This document shows, piece after piece, positions 28,784-36,967 of a DNA stretch of 64,000 nucleotides; within the stretch, counting starts at the first letter, position 1, and the number at the start of each line of letters is the position of its first letter. The position numbers and the translations under genes were made by a program. This DNA comes from Shinella sp. SUS2 (GTDB taxonomy: Bacteria; Pseudomonadota; Alphaproteobacteria; Rhizobiales; Rhizobiaceae). The notes below the pieces were generated by a model, which saw only the letters and a list, made by a program, of their open reading frames with translations, did no database searches and was not told the DNA's origin. The DNA lies in assembly GCF_001262505.1 (NCBI RefSeq), contig NZ_KQ410725.1:62001-126000 (forward strand), written 5' to 3'.

Positions 28784-30712
28784 TTGGCCCTGTTCACCTC
28801 CGCAGCCGTGGCAATCAATGCAAACGAAGAACGCGCCGTCGAGGCAGGCTTCTTCGCGCGCCATGCCAAGACGCTTGCCGTCCTGCGTTCCCTTGCCGTT
28901 TCCGTCCTTCTTGCGCTCCTCACCGTCGTCGTCGTCGAATGGATCACGCGCGGCGCGCTCGATCAGGTGCGCCTCTATTTAACCAATCTCGAACAGCCGG
29001 CCTGGACGACGACGGGCGTCTTCTTCCTGCTCTACCTCGCCGTCGATGCGCTGATCGGCCGCCAGCACAAGGCCGTCCTGCTCGTCTCGCCGCTCGTCGT
29101 GCTGATGGGCGTCATTTCCCAGCAGAAGCAGGTCTTCCTCACCGATCCGCTCTACCCGACGGACCTGCTGTTCGGCCGGCAGATCCTGGAACTCATGCCC
29201 GTGCTCGTGCAGGACCGGCCGTGGACGGCCGCTCTCCTCGCCGTCGCCGTTCTCGCCTCCGTCGCCGGCCTCATCAGCCTGTGGGTCTTCGCCTGGCGCC
29301 GTTTCCGGCCGCTGACGAAGAGGGAACGCCTGACGCGGCTTGCCGTGGCGCTACCGCTTCTCGCCGGCTTCGTCTCCATCATGGACTACAACGAGTTCTC
29401 CTGGGTCCGCGACCGGTTGAAAGTCTTCCCGATCATGTGGGATCAGGCGGAGAACTATCGCCACAACGGTTTCGTCATGGCCTTTGCCATCAACCTGCCG
29501 ATGGCAAACGTCCAGGCGCCCGCCGGCTACATGACCGAGGCGATCGACAAGATCCCCTCCAAGCCGCTGCCGGCCGGTACCACGCACCGTTCGAAGCCCG
29601 ACGTGATCGTCGTCATGAGTGAATCGCTGTGGGATCCGGCACGCATCGAGAGCGTGAAGCTTTCGGCCGACCCGATGCCCGTCATCCGCGAAAGCCAGGG
29701 CGGCAACGTCTTCTCGCCGGAATTCGGCGGCCTCACCGCCAATGTCGAGTTCGAGGCACTGACCGGCTTCTCCAACGCCTTCCTGCCGACGGGCTCGATC
29801 CCCTACCAGCAATATGTGCGCAAGCCGATCCCCTCGCTTGCCACCTTCTTCCGGGCGGAAGGCTACACGGCGCGCGCCATCCATCCGTTCTCCGGCTGGT
29901 TCTGGAACCGCAACAGCGTCTACAAGGCGTTCGGCTTCGAGACCTTCAAGGACGTCGACAAGATGCCGCCGCTCGCCAAGCGTGGCAACTTCACCTCGGA
30001 CGAGGCGCTGACCAAGGAGATCATCCGTCAGGCGGACCTGCAGGAAGATCCCTTCTTCTTCTTCACCGTCACGCTGCAGGGCCACGGCCCCTATGACGAC
30101 GGCCGCTACGCCAAGACCGACATCAAGGTCGACGGCAAGCTCGATGCCCGCGACAACCGCATGCTCGCAAGCTACGCGCAGGGCGTGAAGGAAGCCGACA
30201 ACAGCCTGAAGATGCTGATGGACTGGGCCAAGGACCGCGACCGCGAGACGATCATCGTCGTCTTCGGCGACCACCTGCCGCCGCTCAACACCGTCTACCA
30301 GAACTCCGGCTACATGAAGGGCATCACCGCTTCACGCAAGGGTTCGCCCGAGGTGATGAAGAAGGAACACGAGACCCCGCTCGTCATCTGGTCGAACAAG
30401 ACGGGTGCGGAAAAGGAAATCGGCACGATCAGCCCGGCATTCCTGTCCTACTACATCCTCAAGGAAGCCGGCTTCGAGCATCCCTACTACACCGGGTTCC
30501 TCGGCGCGGTGCACGAGAAGCTGCGCGTCATCGACCGCTACATGCTGATCGACGCCAAGGGCAACGGTACGGGCGGCTGGGCGCGCAAGAAGACGATCGA
30601 CCCGCTGGTGCGCGACTTCCGCTTCCTGCAGCACGACATCATGTTCGGCAAGCAGTACGGCCTGGAGCGCTTCTTCAACTCCCATGCGGAACTGATGGCT
30701 GCAGGCTACTGA
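28784..30712 (+). CDS. LtaS/OpgB-like membrane phosphoglycerol transferase (sulfatase superfamily)
   Basis: A 642-residue protein with about five N-terminal membrane segments (residues about 32-205), then a large alkaline phosphatase-like domain. Candidate metal and catalytic residues are Glu280 in VVMSES, Thr318 in GGLTANVEFEALTGFS (nucleophile position), and FGDHLPP near residue 495. Gram-negative members move phosphoglycerol or related head groups from lipids to periplasmic glucans or lipids; in rhizobia a related enzyme (CgmB) decorates cyclic beta-glucan. Which acceptor is used here cannot be read. The start is TTG with GGAGA eight bases upstream; no in-frame ATG is close. Confidence 0.85.
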   Translation: MALFTSAAVAINANEERAVEAGFFARHAKTLAVLRSLAVSVLLALLTVVVVEWITRGALDQVRLYLTNLEQPAWTTTGVFFLLYLAVDALIGRQHKAVLLVSPLVVLMGVISQQKQVFLTDPLYPTDLLFGRQILELMPVLVQDRPWTAALLAVAVLASVAGLISLWVFAWRRFRPLTKRERLTRLAVALPLLAGFVSIMDYNEFSWVRDRLKVFPIMWDQAENYRHNGFVMAFAINLPMANVQAPAGYMTEAIDKIPSKPLPAGTTHRSKPDVIVVMSESLWDPARIESVKLSADPMPVIRESQGGNVFSPEFGGLTANVEFEALTGFSNAFLPTGSIPYQQYVRKPIPSLATFFRAEGYTARAIHPFSGWFWNRNSVYKAFGFETFKDVDKMPPLAKRGNFTSDEALTKEIIRQADLQEDPFFFFTVTLQGHGPYDDGRYAKTDIKVDGKLDARDNRMLASYAQGVKEADNSLKMLMDWAKDRDRETIIVVFGDHLPPLNTVYQNSGYMKGITASRKGSPEVMKKEHETPLVIWSNKTGAEKEIGTISPAFLSYYILKEAGFEHPYYTGFLGAVHEKLRVIDRYMLIDAKGNGTGGWARKKTIDPLVRDFRFLQHDIMFGKQYGLERFFNSHAELMAAGY

Positions 30713-30737
30713 TTTCCCAGAAAAGAACGTTAGGTTA

Positions 30738-30763
30738 GGGCTCCGATTCCCATAACGGAGCCC
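30738..30763 (+). promoter_or_regulatory. Hairpin occluding the ribosome binding site of the DUF1003 gene
   Basis: GGGCTCCG (30738-30745) pairs perfectly with CGGAGCCC (30756-30763). The only Shine-Dalgarno-like GGAG (30757-30760) is in the 3' arm, eight bases before the ATG at 30768. The hairpin may also act as a partial terminator of the upstream gene, but no T run follows. Confidence 0.55.
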
Positions 30764-30767
30764 GGCC

Positions 30768-31298
30768 ATGAGACCCTCCGACGACGCCGCCCAGATCCTC
30801 TTCGGCAAAGCCTCCAGCGAACTCGACGATACCGAGCGCGAGGTCCTTCTCCATTCCCGCGAGGGTCGCATCCTTTCAGAGGATCGCAACGACGCCTATG
30901 ACGCAAAACAGTCTGTCGGCGAGCGGGTCGCAGACGCCATCGCCCGCGTCGGCGGCTCGTGGGCCTTCATCATCACCTTCCTCGGCTTCCTCGTTGTCTG
31001 GACGATCGTCAACACGATCGTGCTGACGCGCGAAGCCTTCGATCCCTACCCCTTCATCTTCCTCAACCTCGTGCTCTCCATGCTCGCCGCCCTTCAGGCG
31101 CCGATCATCATGATGTCGCAGAACCGGCAGGCCGCCCGCGACCGCTTCGAGGCCTCGAAGGATTACGAGGTCAACCTGAAGGCCGAGATCGAACTGATGG
31201 CACTGCACCACAAGATCGACACCCACTTCATCAGCGAGATCGCTGCGTTGAAACTGGAGGTTCTGCGCTTGCACGAGGTGCTGCGGCAGAGGGAGTGA
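30768..31298 (+). CDS. DUF1003 membrane protein
   Basis: A 176-residue protein with the DUF1003 core: GGSWAFIITFLGFLVVW, then DPYPFIFLNLVLSMLAALQAPIIMMSQNRQAARDR and DYEVNLKAEIE. Two membrane helices form a hairpin between cytoplasmic tails, and the C-terminal 50 residues are helical. Function is unknown; the family is widespread in bacteria. It lies 55 bases after the LtaS-like gene and may be read from the same transcript through the hairpin described. Confidence 0.9.
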   Translation: MRPSDDAAQILFGKASSELDDTEREVLLHSREGRILSEDRNDAYDAKQSVGERVADAIARVGGSWAFIITFLGFLVVWTIVNTIVLTREAFDPYPFIFLNLVLSMLAALQAPIIMMSQNRQAARDRFEASKDYEVNLKAEIELMALHHKIDTHFISEIAALKLEVLRLHEVLRQRE

Positions 31299-31441
31299 CA
31301 ATCGTCCACAACCTATCTGAGTTACAATTTTAGCTAATTCAATTAATAGGAGAAAATTAACACACAGGGCGCACGATATAGGTGCATTCCACCAGAATGC
31401 GCGAATACCTTGTCAGCGGACAATCCCAAGGAGGAGATGTC
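31299..31441. promoter_or_regulatory. AT-rich leader of the TadE/TadG-like pair
   Basis: This 143-base gap is much richer in A and T than its surroundings (for example around 31325-31362). It has a small inverted repeat GCATTC-CACCA-GAATGC (31384-31400) and ends in AAGGAGG (31429-31435), a near-perfect ribosome binding site for the next gene. A promoter here is likely, but I cannot assign -35 and -10 boxes with confidence. Confidence 0.4.
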
Positions 31442-31864
31442 ATGCACACGCTGTCTAACCTGGTAAAGGATCGATTCGGTACTTCGGCTCTGGAATTCGC
31501 GATCATTGCGCCCCTGTTCTTCCTTGTGCTCTTTACGCTCATCGCTTACGGCGTCTATCTCAGCGTAACCCATGCGGTACAGCAGGTCGCAGCAGACGCG
31601 GCCCGCACGGCGGTTGCCGGCCTCAACCAGACCGAGCGCATCACGCTCGTCAACCGCTACCTCGATACGTCCCACTTCGACTACGCCTTCCTCAATCGTG
31701 CAAAGATGCAGGTCGTCGTTACCGACGATCCGGCCAACCCGGAGCAATTCACCGTCACGATCACCTACAACTCCGAGGATCTGCCGATCTGGAACCTCTT
31801 CACCTTCGCCCTGCCCAGCCAGAAGATTAAACGCTACTCCACCGTCCGTGTCGGAGGAATGTGA
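31442..31864 (+). CDS. TadE-like pseudopilin-type protein
   Basis: A 140-residue protein with the TadE-like N-terminus: a short basic leader (SNLVKDRFGTSALEFAIIAP) where G-T-S-A-L-E-F carries the conserved Glu of prepilin-like cleavage sites, then a hydrophobic helix (IIAPLFFLVLFTLIAYGVYLSV) and a short periplasmic domain. TadE-like proteins are minor pilins or assembly factors of tight adherence pili. No tadA, tadB or cpaA-type genes are in this window. AAGGAGG decides the start. The stop overlaps a GTG of the next gene, so the pair is an operon. Confidence 0.85.
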   Translation: MHTLSNLVKDRFGTSALEFAIIAPLFFLVLFTLIAYGVYLSVTHAVQQVAADAARTAVAGLNQTERITLVNRYLDTSHFDYAFLNRAKMQVVVTDDPANPEQFTVTITYNSEDLPIWNLFTFALPSQKIKRYSTVRVGGM

Positions 31865-31866
31865 CC

Positions 31867-33588
31867 ATGAAACGCTCTCGCACCTTGCTTTCCGACCGCG
31901 ACGGCAACATTGGCACGCTTGCCGCCATCAGCCTGCCGCTGCTGATCTTCTCGCTCGCCCTCGGCGTCGACTACGGCTACCTCACCGTGCAGCAGCGCGA
32001 GTTGCAGACCGCCGCCGACCTTGCCGCCATTGCCGCCGCCTCCAATGTCAACGACGCGGAGAAATCCGCCGCCAGCTACTTTGCGCTCAACAACCTCCCT
32101 GTCGCCGTAACGGGCAAGGACGGCGCCACCATCCCGGCCGTCGTCACCACCTTCAACTCCAAGGCGACGCCGGCAACGGCTGTCGTCGAGCGTGGTCGCT
32201 ACACGGCCGATCCCGACATCGCCCCGGCGGAGCGCTTCAAGGCGGCGAGCGCCGATGCGGACGCCGCACGGGTGACGATGACCCGCTCGTCGGATCTCTT
32301 CGTCGCAACGCTCTTCACCCCCAAGTCCCCGCTGCTCTCGGCAACCGGCTCGGCCGCCCGCTCCAAAACGGCGGCCTTTTCCATCGGAACACGCCTTGCC
32401 AGCCTCAATGACGGAATCCTGAACGCGGTGCTCGGCCAGTTGCTCGGCACCAACCTCTCCCTCAATGTCATGGACTACCGGGCGCTGGTCGATACCGACA
32501 TCTCCGTCAACCCCTTCCTGAAGGCCGTCGCGACGCACCTCAACCTGACGGCAGGCACCTATGAGGATGTGCTGAACGCCGGCATCACCATGCCGCAGCT
32601 CCTCGCCTCGATGCGCGCCGTCGAGGGCCTGTCCGGCCCCGTGCGCTCCGCATTGCGGCTCGTCGAACAGGCAACGGCCGGCAGCAAGGTGAAGCTGCCG
32701 CTGTCCCGCATTCTCAATCTCGACCCGAAGAAGGGCCTCGCGATTGCCACCGGCGGCGACTGGAAGATGTCGATCAACGCCCTGCAGATGATCACGTCGG
32801 CCGCGGCGCTCGCCAACGGCAAGAACCAGGTGGCGCTCGACGTCGGCGCCGTCGTGCCCGGCCTTGCCGCGGTCAAGGTGACCCTCGCCATTGGCGAACC
32901 GCCGGTGGAAACGCCCTCGCACCGTCTCGGTGCACCGGGCACCGCCGTGCGCAGCGCCCAGACGCGGCTTGCCGTGGAAGTCTCCGTCGATGGCCTCGCC
33001 GCGCTTGCCGGCCTGCGCATCAAGCTGCCGCTCTATGTCGAGGTCGCAGCCTCGGAGGCAAAGCTCTCCGATATCCGCTGCCTCGGCGGCTCGCCGACGA
33101 ATGCCAATGTGGTGGTCGATGCGGTGCCTGGCGTCGCGGAGGTGGCCATCGGCAAGGTCAATCCATCCGTGCTCTCGGACTTCTCGGACGACGCACGGGT
33201 GGAAAAGGCCCGCATCGTCGATTCCGCCCTCCTTAGCATCGACGCGATCGCCCATACCGAAGTGAAGAACCTCGGCAGGACCCGCCTCACCTACACGCCG
33301 ACGGAAGTCGCCGCCGGCACGACGAAATCCGTCTCGACGCGGGACACGCTCACCTCGGCCGTGCGCACCCTCTTCGGCAATCTTGACGTCGACATCAACA
33401 TCAAGCTGCTCGGCCTGCCGATCGGCATTCCCGGCATCGCCGCGGCACTCGGCAGCACGCTCGGTGCCGTGACGCCCGCCATCGACGAACTGCTCTACAA
33501 CCTCCTGATCCTCGCCGGCGTTCGGGTCGGCGAGGCGGACATCCGCGTGACCGGCGTCAGCTGCCAGCGGCCTGCGCTCGTACAGTAA
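31867..33588 (+). CDS. TadG-like protein (Tad N-terminal helix, large periplasmic domain)
   Basis: A 573-residue protein. The first 60 residues match the Tad/TadG N-terminal domain: DRDGNIGTLAAISLPLLIFSLALGVDYGYLTVQQRELQTAADLAAIAAAS split by the conserved A-A-D-L. Unlike many TadG proteins I see no von Willebrand factor MIDAS motif; the rest is a roughly 500-residue Ala/Val/Thr/Ile-rich secreted region with two isolated Cys (IRCLGG and VSCQRP). The start is ATG 31867, with GGAGGAA nine bases upstream; GTG 31861 is too close to that site. It probably acts with the TadE-like protein. Confidence 0.8.
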   Translation: MKRSRTLLSDRDGNIGTLAAISLPLLIFSLALGVDYGYLTVQQRELQTAADLAAIAAASNVNDAEKSAASYFALNNLPVAVTGKDGATIPAVVTTFNSKATPATAVVERGRYTADPDIAPAERFKAASADADAARVTMTRSSDLFVATLFTPKSPLLSATGSAARSKTAAFSIGTRLASLNDGILNAVLGQLLGTNLSLNVMDYRALVDTDISVNPFLKAVATHLNLTAGTYEDVLNAGITMPQLLASMRAVEGLSGPVRSALRLVEQATAGSKVKLPLSRILNLDPKKGLAIATGGDWKMSINALQMITSAAALANGKNQVALDVGAVVPGLAAVKVTLAIGEPPVETPSHRLGAPGTAVRSAQTRLAVEVSVDGLAALAGLRIKLPLYVEVAASEAKLSDIRCLGGSPTNANVVVDAVPGVAEVAIGKVNPSVLSDFSDDARVEKARIVDSALLSIDAIAHTEVKNLGRTRLTYTPTEVAAGTTKSVSTRDTLTSAVRTLFGNLDVDINIKLLGLPIGIPGIAAALGSTLGAVTPAIDELLYNLLILAGVRVGEADIRVTGVSCQRPALVQ

Positions 33589-33592
33589 CCGG

Positions 33593-33643
33593 ACGGTGCG
33601 CCGCCGCTGCCTCAGCGCGCCTGGGGCAGTTGCGGCGCACCGT
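33593..33643. repeat. 12-bp perfect inverted repeat across the tadG-like / GFA gene ends
   Basis: ACGGTGCGCCGC (33593-33604) pairs with GCGGCGCACCGT (33632-33643). The left arm is intergenic and the right arm is inside the last codons of the convergent GFA gene. With a 27-base loop and no T run it could slow both polymerases. A terminator role is possible but unproven. Confidence 0.6.
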
Positions 33644-34007
33644 CGTTGATTTCGTAGTAGTCACCCTTGTCGGTACAGAAGATGTGCACGCCCATCTCGA
33701 GCCCGGTCGGCAGATCGAAGGCACCGGCCATGACCGATATGTGATCGGCCGTATCGCCCTTCCAGAATAGCGCCGAGCCGCAGATGCGGCAGAAGCCGCG
33801 CCCGGCAGTCGCGCTCGCCCGGTACCACGTGATGTTCTCTTCCCCTTCGATCGTCAGCGCGTCGTTGCGCACGTCGGTAGCAGCGTAGAAGTGGCCCGTC
33901 TGCCGCCGGCACTGGCTGCAATGACACGCAACCACCTTGCCGAGCGCACCGCGGGTGCGAAAGCGCACCGCGCCGCACAGACAATGCCCCGTATGTTCCT
34001 CACTCAT
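33612..34007 (-). CDS. GFA (glutathione-dependent formaldehyde-activating-like / CENP-V) zinc protein
   Basis: A 131-residue Mss4-like fold protein with the zinc ligands of the family: HCLC (Cys9, Cys11), CHCSQC (Cys28, Cys30, Cys33) and CRICGS (Cys73, Cys76). WYRASATAGRGFC is typical. Most members have no proven formaldehyde activity, so function stays general. GGGGGGAAGG precedes the ATG. It is on the same strand as the DAHP synthase, separated by that gene's terminator. Confidence 0.9.
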   Translation of the reverse strand: MSEEHTGHCLCGAVRFRTRGALGKVVACHCSQCRRQTGHFYAATDVRNDALTIEGEENITWYRASATAGRGFCRICGSALFWKGDTADHISVMAGAFDLPTGLEMGVHIFCTDKGDYYEINDGAPQLPQAR

Positions 34008-34026
34008 GCCTTCCCCCCAAACGGAA

Positions 34027-34055
34027 ACCGGGCCAGCTTTTCCAGCTGGCCCGGT
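34027..34055 (-). terminator. Terminator of the DAHP synthase gene
   Basis: A perfect 12-bp stem (ACCGGGCCAGCT with AGCTGGCCCGGT, five-base loop) lies 75 bases after the stop codon. On the minus strand it is followed by TTTCCGTTTGG, a broken T run. Confidence 0.75.
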
Positions 34056-34130
34056 CCTGTCAATTTCACATTCCTGAATGCTTGCATCAGTTCCGCTAAT
34101 CTACGGAACCAAAGCATGAACGAATGGCGA

Positions 34131-35504
34131 TCAACCGTTCACAACCATGCGTTTTTCATCGCGGCCGCCCTTCATGCGCTCGGCAAGAAGGAAGGCGAGC
34201 TCCAGCGCCTGGTCGGCATTGAGGCGCGGATCGCAATGCGTGTGGTAGCGGTCGGCGAGGTCATCGCCCGACAGCGCCCGGGCGCCACCCGTGCATTCCG
34301 TCACATCGTTGCCGGTCATCTCGATATGGATGCCGCCTGGATGCGTGCCTTCCGCGCGGTGGATCTGGAAGAAGCTTTCGACTTCCGACAGGATCCGCTC
34401 GAACGGACGGGTCTTGTAGTTGTTGAGCGTGATCGTGTTGCCATGCATCGGATCGCAGGACCAGACGACCTTCTTGCCTTCCCGCTCGACGGCGCGGATG
34501 AGCTTCGGAAGGTTGTCGGCGACCTTGTCGTGGCCGAAGCGGCAGATCAGCGTCAGGCGGCCAGCCTCGTTCGCCGGGTTCAGGAGGTCGGTCAGCTCCA
34601 GAAGGCCGTCGGCGGTCAGCGACGGGCCGCACTTGAGGCCGAGCGGGTTCTTGATGCCGCGGCAATATTCGATATGCGCATGGTCGGCCTGGCGCGTGCG
34701 GTCGCCGATCCAGATCATATGGCCGGATGTCGCGTACCAGTCGCCCGAGGTGGAATCGACACGGGTCAACGCCTGCTCGTAGCCGAGCAACAGCGCCTCA
34801 TGGCTGGTGAAGAAATCGGTCTCGCGCAGGCCCGGATGGTTTTCCGCGCTGATGCCGATCGCCTTCATGAAATCCATGGTCTCGGAAATCCGGTCGGCGA
34901 GCTTGCGGTAGCGCTCGGCCTGCGGTGAATCCTTGACGAAGCCGAGCATCCACTGGTGCACGTTCTCGAGGTTGGCGTAGCCGCCCATCGCGAAGGCGCG
35001 CAGCAGGTTGAGCGTGGCGGCAGACTGGCGGTAGGCCATGATCTGGCGTTCCGGGCTCGGCACGCGCGCCTCTTCCGTGAACTCGATGCCATTGATGATG
35101 TCGCCGCGGTAGGACGGCAGCGTCACGTCGCCCTGCTTCTCGATGCCCGAGGAGCGCGGCTTGGCGAACTGGCCGGCAATGCGCCCGACCTTGACCACCG
35201 GCTGCTGGGCGCCGAACGTCAGCACCACGGCCATCTGGAGGAAGGCGCGGAAGAAGTCACGGATCGTGTCGGCGCCGTGCTCGGCGAAGCTTTCGGCACA
35301 GTCGCCGCCCTGCAGCAGGAAGCCCTTGCCCTCGGCCACATTCGCAAGCGAGGCCTTCAGGCGCCGTGCTTCGCCGGCGAAGACCAGCGGCGGAAACTTC
35401 GAAAGGCGCTCTTCGGTCGCCGCCAATGCGGCGAGATCGGGATAGTCCGGAACCTGCTGGATGGGCTTGTGCCGCCAGCTACTCGGGGTCCAATTCTCTG
35501 CCAT
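34131..35504 (-). CDS. 3-deoxy-7-phosphoheptulonate (DAHP) synthase, class II
   Basis: A 457-residue plant-type DAHP synthase, the first enzyme of the shikimate pathway (erythrose 4-phosphate plus phosphoenolpyruvate). Family motifs are GGDCAESF (metal Cys), [37 protein letters not shown] (metal His), [16 protein letters not shown] (metal Glu) and [10 protein letters not shown] (metal Asp). It lacks the long N-terminal regulatory extension of mycobacterial enzymes, so feedback control may differ. AGGTGAG precedes the ATG at 35504; the frame is open 15 codons further up without a ribosome binding site. Confidence 0.97.
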   Translation of the reverse strand: MAENWTPSSWRHKPIQQVPDYPDLAALAATEERLSKFPPLVFAGEARRLKASLANVAEGKGFLLQGGDCAESFAEHGADTIRDFFRAFLQMAVVLTFGAQQPVVKVGRIAGQFAKPRSSGIEKQGDVTLPSYRGDIINGIEFTEEARVPSPERQIMAYRQSAATLNLLRAFAMGGYANLENVHQWMLGFVKDSPQAERYRKLADRISETMDFMKAIGISAENHPGLRETDFFTSHEALLLGYEQALTRVDSTSGDWYATSGHMIWIGDRTRQADHAHIEYCRGIKNPLGLKCGPSLTADGLLELTDLLNPANEAGRLTLICRFGHDKVADNLPKLIRAVEREGKKVVWSCDPMHGNTITLNNYKTRPFERILSEVESFFQIHRAEGTHPGGIHIEMTGNDVTECTGGARALSGDDLADRYHTHCDPRLNADQALELAFLLAERMKGGRDEKRMVVNG

Positions 35505-35686
35505 GATACTCACCTGTCCTGATGCGCCCAAGAAAGCCCGGGGCGCCACGTCCGTTTGAAGATGCGGGCTTATAAACCGTTAGATGGGTCTTGCATAGCC
35601 GCAGTTCCAGCCGCATCGACGCATTTGCAACGGTTGCGGCCCCGCTCCGGGACAGGCAATAAAACACCGCAAGCGACCGGTCTGGT

Positions 35687-35917
35687 CTAGAAACGACGCA
35701 GGATTGCATGTGAGGCAACCGGCCCGTCCGGCAGGACCCGCCGGGTGGCGCCCCGCTTCGGTCGGCTGCGGCCGGCAAGGAGATGCGAGAGAAGCGCGCT
35801 CACCCCTTCGAGACCCCGCCACGCCTCCGCCTCCAGCGGATCGGACAAGGGGTCCGCGCGGCGCCGCTTCGTCATCTTCTCCGCCCTGTCGAGGGCGATC
35901 ATCCATTCCGGGCTCAT
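35687..35917 (-). CDS. Small basic hypothetical protein
   Basis: A 76-residue protein I do not recognise. It begins MSPEWMIALDRAEKMTKRRR and is rich in Arg, Ala and Leu. I include it because CAGGAGG sits six bases before the ATG, the best ribosome binding site in this stretch, and the frame has no rare-codon run. The middle (EAEAWRGLEGVSALLSHLL) should form an amphipathic helix. It could be a small regulator, or a chance ORF. Confidence 0.5.
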   Translation of the reverse strand: MSPEWMIALDRAEKMTKRRRADPLSDPLEAEAWRGLEGVSALLSHLLAGRSRPKRGATRRVLPDGPVASHAILRRF

Positions 35918-36064
35918 GACGGCCTCCTGTTTCCGGTATCCTTTCCGAAATAGCGATCGCTCGCCGGCCGGCGTAGATGCGGAAATGAAACGCCCGTTTC
36001 ACGGATGAGCGATGCCGGCCGGCGGCTTTTGCGCTAGAAAAGGGCGTTCAACAGGAGCCGGTGC

Positions 36065-36967
36065 ATGTCGGAAGTCGACTGGAGCGATTTGCAGCTTTTC
36101 TTCCACGTCGCGACGGAGGGCGGCCTTGCCGGCGCGGCAGCGATCACGGGTGCCAGCGCACCGACGATCGGCCGGCGCATGCTGGCGCTGGAGCGGGCCA
36201 TGGGCCGCACGCTCTTCATCCGCAGCCAGCAGGGTTACAGACTGGCGCCGGACGGCGTGGTTCTGCTGGACCATGTCCGGACGATCCGCCGCACGACCGC
36301 CGACATCACCCGCTGGCACGGCGATGCCTTCGCATTGCCCATCGTCTCGATAGCCGGCGACATCTGGGTGATGGACTTCATCGCGGAAAACACGCGCGCG
36401 CTGCGTGGCCCGGCCGACAGCTTCCGCCTGTGCTGCAAGCATTTTCCGGCAGGGGAAGACCTGACCTATCGCCACGGCATGATCGGCCTCTTCCACAGCG
36501 CACCGAAGAGCGGCAATGTCGCCGTGCGCAAGTCGGTGACCGTGGCCTATGCGGTCTATCGCGCTGCAGATCTCGCCTTCGAAGCGGATCTGCCCTGGGT
36601 TTCGATCGGCACCGAGGTCGCCGTGTCCGATGCGGAGAAATGGGTTTTCCGCAACCACGAGCCGCAGATCCACACCTGGACGAATGCGCCGGCCGTGCTC
36701 GCGCGGCTGATCGCCGGTGGCGCCGGACGCGGCGTGCTGCCGGCCTTCGTCGGCGACGCCGTGCCCGCGCTCGTGCGCGAGGGCTCCCTAATCGAGGATC
36801 TCGGCCATCCGCTCTGGCTCGCCGTCAACGACGACGACCGCCACCGGCCGGAAATGCGGCTGGCCCTCGATCGCCTCGCAGGCCTCTTCAAGCGCCACGA
36901 GGACCGCTTCGCCGGCCGGCTGGCCGGCGAGGAACAGCCGTCAATCAGAGCCGCTGCCCGTTCCTGA
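36065..36967 (+). CDS. LysR-family transcriptional regulator
   Basis: A 300-residue regulator. The N-terminal helix-turn-helix (DLQLFFHVATEGGLAGAAA, then GASAPTIGRRMLALE) matches the LysR family and the conserved ...RTLFIRSQQGYRLAPDG follows. The effector domain (residues about 95-290) has a single Cys pair (LCC) and ends in the usual dimer helices. Ligand and targets are unknown. AGGAG lies eight bases before the ATG. It converges on gor, overlapping its end by 23 bases, so gor is not an obvious divergent target. Confidence 0.9.
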   Translation: MSEVDWSDLQLFFHVATEGGLAGAAAITGASAPTIGRRMLALERAMGRTLFIRSQQGYRLAPDGVVLLDHVRTIRRTTADITRWHGDAFALPIVSIAGDIWVMDFIAENTRALRGPADSFRLCCKHFPAGEDLTYRHGMIGLFHSAPKSGNVAVRKSVTVAYAVYRAADLAFEADLPWVSIGTEVAVSDAEKWVFRNHEPQIHTWTNAPAVLARLIAGGAGRGVLPAFVGDAVPALVREGSLIEDLGHPLWLAVNDDDRHRPEMRLALDRLAGLFKRHEDRFAGRLAGEEQPSIRAAARS

